Assembly (NCBI RefSeq): GCF_042477335.2
Contig: NC_091262.1
Span: forward strand, 42,567,001-42,631,000
Direction of reading: 5' to 3'
From: Ovis canadensis
Taxonomy: Eukaryota > Chordata > Mammalia > Artiodactyla > Bovidae
DNA length: 64,000 bases
The position numbers and the translations under genes were made by a program. Below the pieces are notes generated by a model. It worked only from the letters and a program-made list of their open reading frames with translations, made no database searches and was not told the DNA's origin. The first letter of the stretch is position 1, and every line of letters starts with the position of its first letter. Shown here in pieces: positions 60,455 to 64,000 of this stretch.

Positions 60455-60825
60455 AAAGTGAAGTTCTGTAAAAGCTGAAGCTCCAGTACTCTGGGCCACC
60501 TGATGCGAAGAGCTGACTCATTGGAAAAGATGCTGATGCTGGGAAAGATTGAAGGCAGGAGGAGAAAGGGGAGACAGAGGATGAGATGGTTGGATGGCAT
60601 CAGCGACACAATGGACATGAATTTAAGTAAACTCTGTGAGATGGTGAAGGACAGGAAAGCCAGGCGTGCTGCAGTCCATGGGTTCACAGGACACTGCTGC
60701 TGCTGCTGCTAAGTCACTTCAGTCAGGTCCAACTCTGTGTGACCCCACAGACGGCAGCCCACCAGGCTCCCCCGTCCCTGGGATTCTCCAGGTACTACTA
60801 AGTGACTAAATAACAGCAACAAAAA
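60455..60825 (+). repeat. BovB 3' fragment split by a Bov-tA piece
   Basis: 'gctgactcattggaaaagat', 'atgagatggttggatggcat' and the tail 'actaagtgactaaataacag' lie on either side of the antisense SINE fragment at 60694-60793. Confidence 0.85.
60694..60793 (-). repeat. Bov-tA SINE fragment with (CTG)5
   Basis: (CTG)5 at 60694-60708, then 'aagtcacttcagtcaggtcc' and 'cgtccctgggattctccagg'. Truncated. Confidence 0.85.
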
Positions 60826-60869
60826 ATGATATACTGTGTGTGTATGGTGTTCTGGGACTTTTCTTTTTT

Positions 60870-61210
60870 CTTTTTTCATTTAACATCAAGGCTCAGCTAC
60901 ATTGTAGCCATAGCCCCAGCAGAGCTGTGGTTCATTTCACTTCTCTACAATATTCTTCAGCCAACAAATCATCACGCAAGTGTCCTTCTCCCAGCAATAA
61001 ATGAATGTGATTTCTACTAAGAGCATGGTTGCTAGAACATCCCTGTGCATGCCCTCTGGTTTGCGTATGTCAGAGTTTCTCTGGAGCACGTGCTTAGAAT
61101 TGGGATGACTGGGTTTGTGTATACTGCATACCAATGCTTTGCCAGCTACAAGTGTAGGAAACGGCATTTCCAAGTTTGTGAATTTTTAAAAAAATCTTGT
61201 GTAGGTGTCT
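60870..61210 (-). mobile_element. Old L1 3'-end fragment, antisense
   Basis: 'gaacatccctgtgcatgccc', 'cagagtttctctggagcacg' and 'aatgctttgccagctacaag' follow L1M antisense order. Confidence 0.5.
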
Positions 61211-61371
61211 TCTGATTAAATACGAAAATTAACTATTACATAATTGTATGCATCAGTCTTTTCTCTTTTTTATAGCAGTTTTATGAAGATATAATTCGTG
61301 AGCCATATGACTTACCTGTTTAAAATGTAACAGTTCATTTTGTTTTTGTTAGTGTATTCATATATTAGAGA

Positions 61372-61585
61372 GGGCTTACCTGGTGGCTCAGAGGTTAAAG
61401 CATCGGCCTGCAATGCGGGAGACCCGGGTTCGATCCCTGGGTCGGGAAGATCCCCTGGAGAAGGAAATGGCAACCCACTCCAGTATTCTTGCCTGGGGAA
61501 TCCCGTGGAGGGAGGAGCCTGGTAGGCTATAGTCCTTAGGGTCACAGAGAGTCGGACATGACTGAGCTACTTCACTTCACTTCAT
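61372..61585 (+). repeat. Bov-tA SINE with (CTTCA)n tail
   Basis: 'gggcttacctggtggctcag', perfect box B core 'gggttcgatccctgggtcgg' and tail 'acttcacttcacttca'. Full length. Confidence 0.94.
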
Positions 61586-62147
61586 AGAGTTGTGCTACCA
61601 TCACTACAATCAGGTCTAGAGCATTTCATCACCCCAAAAAGAAACCCCACACCCACTGGCTGCCACGCCCCATCATGCCCTGGCTGCCCCAGTCCTAAGC
61701 ATCAGCTAATCTACTTTCTGTCTCTACAGAGTTGCTTACTCTGGACATTTCACATGATGGAATGATAGAGTGTGTGGTCTTTTTTGTGACTGACTTCTTT
61801 CCCTTAACACAATGGTCCCCAACCTTTTTGGCAGCAGGGACAGATTTCATGGAAGAGGAGGGGAGGGGGGTTTTGGGATGATTCCAGCACATCATTTATT
61901 GTGCACTTTGTTTCTACTACTACTACATTATGATATATAATGAAATGACTGTACCACTCACCATAGTGCAGAATCAGTGGGAGCCCTGAGCTTGTTCTGC
62001 ACCTGGATGGTCCCATCTGGGAGTGACAGGAAACAGTGACACCCCAAGTGTGTTGCCTATGTCTTCTCTGGAATCTCATGTTGGTTGCTGCCACTGCAGA
62101 AAACCTTGATTCACAAAGATGGGATACTGAAAATGGAAGAAGGGTTT

Positions 62148-62354
62148 TCAATGCCTTTGTGCAATCTCAGGATACTCCACCTTGACTTTAATCCAGAATG
62201 TATGGAGATTTGAAGTTGTCTCAAACATACTCGTTAGGCCACCGTCATTTGTGATTTCAAGCAGTTGATCTTCTAACACAGATAAAGTCAGTTCATCTGG
62301 CTTATTCACAGGTGGGTGGCAGATCCATGCATACTCAGTGTGGGGGTCTTTCAT
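62148..62354 (-). pseudogene. hAT transposase C-terminal (hATC) fragment
   Basis: The frame reads LTLSVLEDQLLEITNDGGL and NLHTFWIKVKVEYPEIA, the start of the hATC dimerisation domain. The continuing LLPF/LCES block lies in the overlapping next frame, showing a frameshift. Confidence 0.8.
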
Positions 62355-62478
62355 GGTTGGAAAATAAGGCTCAAACTCTTAGTCTCTTTAAAAATCTCTG
62401 CTACTGTTTGAAACATCAAAAGTCCCAATGTTCACTCGTCGCCCCCATAATTCCACTTTGGCTTTGATTGCAGTCACT

Positions 62479-62847
62479 TCATCTGCCGGCTTGAGCACAG
62501 TTGTCATTCTTCCCTGAAGTGATAGATTGAGTTGAGCAGGTTGAATATGTCACAGAAGTAAGTTTCGTGACCCATTCTGTGTCACTGAAATGTGCTGCCA
62601 GTGGGGCTGCTTTTCTAAAATCTTTTCTAAAATGTGTGTGTGGAGACCCACATTCAGAAGCAACCTCTTTGACGCGAGTAGTGAAACCCAGAAGCCATTC
62701 AGTCATGGCAGCCACTCCATCCGAGCATATACAGACACAAAATGACCAATTCAGTGTTCCTGATATATGATCATTTAGAGGCTTAACTAGTTCTGCAGCT
62801 GTGGTGTTGATTGGCCACAAAAGTGCACATAACACAGTCTCCTGCAC
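62479..62847 (-). pseudogene. hAT transposase catalytic-region fragment
   Basis: CSDGVAAMTEWLLGFTTRVKE corresponds to the conserved CTDGAxAMxG motif of ZBED/Charlie-type hAT transposases. SPLAAHF-like PLAAHFSDTEWVTKL follows almost directly, so about 100 or more residues between the two are missing. Inactive. Confidence 0.8.
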
Positions 62848-63739
62848 ATCCTCCTGAAAATATCTCCCACAGAAACAGGCACTAGCCTCACTGCCTCAGC
62901 TCCATCTCAGATCATCAGGTGTTAAGATTCTCATAAGAAGCAAGCAACCTAGATGCTTCATATGTGCAGTTCATAGCAGGCTCCATACTCCTGTAAGAAT
63001 CTACTGCCACCACTGATCTGACAGGAGGCGGAGCTCAGGTGGTCATGCAGGTGATGGGGAGTGGCTGTAAATACAGACGAGGCTTCACTCGCTTGCTCGC
63101 TGCTCACCTCCTTCTGTGCAGCCTGCTCCTAACAGGCCACAGACAGGTACTAGTCCATGCCCTGAGAGTTGGAGACCCCTGCCGTAGCATGCTTTTAAGA
63201 TTCATTCATTTGAGTATGTTCCAGTACTTTATTATTTTTATTTCCAAATAATATTCCAAATATTCCTCTGTTTGGATATACCACTATCTGGATATTTTAT
63301 TTGTCTGTCGGTTGGTGGACATTGAGGTTCTTTTTGCTCTGCTTTTTTTGTCTCTTGCTAGTGACGCTGCTGTGGACGTTTGTAAGTTTTGTGTGGAGCT
63401 ATGCTTTTGCTCCTTTAGGGTTATATGGAGGAGTGGAGTTGCTGAGTCATGTGATAGCTCTCTCTGACCTATTGAGAAGCCACTGGATTGCTTTCTAAAG
63501 TAGCCCCATCACTTTACAGTCTCTCCAGCAGTGTATGAGTTTTCCAGTTTCTTGCTATCACCCGTCTTCTGCACTGTACCCATTCTAGTGCTCTTGTGGT
63601 TTGGTTTGCATTTTCCTGATGGCCGATTCTGTGGAGCATCTTTCCGTGGGCTTTTGGCCTCTTGCATGTCTTCTTCAGAGAAATATCTGTTGAGATCCTT
63701 TGTCCATTTATAATTGTTTTGTCTTTTATTATTGCACAT

Positions 63740-64000
63740 TTTAGACACAAGTCCCTTCCCAGGTATGTTATCTGCAAATACTTCCTCCCATTCTGTGGAT
63801 TGTCTTTACATTTTCTTGGTGGTGCCCTTCTCAATACAAAGATTTTTTTTTTCATCCATTCTTTCATTCTCTGTCTTTTAATTGGTATATTTATGCCATT
63901 CACATTTAAAATCATTGCTGATATCATTGGCTTAATATCATTTGTTCTTCTTCCTGCTTTTTATACCTTCTCTAATTATAATGGAGCGTCTTAATAATTC
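63740..64000 (-). mobile_element. L1 ORF2 N-terminal-region fragment, runs off the window
   Basis: On the minus strand MILNVNGINIPIKRQRMKEW (within 63927-63514) is the L1 endonuclease opening. It lies next to an ORF2 C-terminus, so two L1 pieces or a large internal deletion are joined near 63740. Confidence 0.75.

Larger units (their letters stand above)
61812..63188 (-). mobile_element. hAT-superfamily DNA transposon with degraded transposase
   Basis: Inverted ends: 'ggtccccaacctttttggca' on the left, and 'gagttggagacccctgccgt' on the right. On the minus strand a decayed transposase is readable: a catalytic-domain piece (SDGVAAMTEWLLGFTTRVKEVASEC, 62847-62479, with a large internal deletion) and the C-terminal hATC dimerisation region (LSVLEDQLLEITNDGG..., 62354-62148, continuing into SHLCESRFSAVAATN at 62151-61804). 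It resembles the transposases behind host genes such as ZBED5 and FAM200. Flanking L1 shows it is an insertion. Confidence 0.82.
61265..63740 (-). mobile_element. L1M 3'-end interrupted by a Bov-tA and by a hAT transposon
   Basis: L1M antisense sequence lies at 61265-61370, 61586-61811 and 63190-63740 ('tatagcagttttatgaagat', 'ctttctgtctctacagagtt', 'ttggatataccactatctgg'). The ORF2 C-terminus KWTKDLNRYFSEEDMQ is readable within 63509-63748. Confidence 0.8.
38178..64000 (+). other. PCSK6: PCSK6 intron 1 (partial, at least 25.8 kb)
   Basis: The intron starts with the consensus donor GTGAGT immediately after codon 95 (phase 0). No acceptor plus continuing propeptide coding sequence was found, so the intron runs off the right edge. 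It contains unique DNA interspersed with ruminant SINEs, BovB, L1 fragments, a Tigger element and a hAT relic, listed separately. The first 300 bases are still CpG-island sequence. Confidence 0.88.

Overview
The window is nuclear DNA of a ruminant (cattle, sheep, goat or a close relative; I cannot tell which). The evidence is its repeat content: tRNA-Glu-derived Bov-tA/BovA2 SINEs, BovB (RTE) LINE pieces, CHR-type SINEs found in whales, hippos and ruminants, ruminant-type L1 3' ends, older mammalian MIR, L2 and L1M relics, and several DNA transposons. There is no operon, CRISPR array, integrase or other sign of prokaryotic or phage DNA.

Only one protein-coding exon can be supported. It is exon 1 of PCSK6 (the proprotein convertase PACE4), on the + strand at 37893-38177, inside a strong CpG island at about 37.6-38.5 kb. 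It encodes 95 residues (a long N-terminal signal region and the start of the propeptide) and ends at a consensus splice donor. The remaining exons lie beyond the right edge, so 38178-64000 is the first 25.8 kb of PCSK6 intron 1.

Positions 1-37.5 kb are upstream intergenic DNA. In order they hold: a MIR and a class I ERV LTR remnant (0.2-1.7 kb); a small GC/CpG-rich unique patch (1.8-2.1 kb); an Hsmar1-like mariner interrupted by a SINE (5.0-6.4 kb); a long decayed L1 in antisense orientation (6.9-12.9 kb) interrupted by a Bov-tA and by a young L1 3' end; a CHR SINE (13 kb); A-rich L1M relics (14-19.5 kb); scattered SINEs and BovB; an old local duplication around 23.8-26.5 kb; a 63-bp tandem repeat (27.4 kb); GC-rich unique DNA (29-34.7 kb); L1 3' ends (35.5-36.1 kb); and the PCSK6 promoter region.

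Intron 1 holds unique DNA mixed with L1, Bov-tA and BovB copies, a Tigger-type transposon (50.2-50.7 kb), a GAT-rich degenerate repeat (59.4 kb) and, at the right end, a hAT transposon relic inserted into an L1 (61.3-63.7 kb).

I found no undescribed molecular system. The points most worth a second look are structural: an unusually long 48-bp duplication flanking a young L1 insertion, a hairpin-rich insertion that looks like template switching, the old local duplication with datable nested insertions, and the reading frame left open upstream of the PCSK6 start. Repeat names come from remembered consensus patterns, not a database search, and most repeat edges are good to about 10-30 bases unless a target-site duplication is given.
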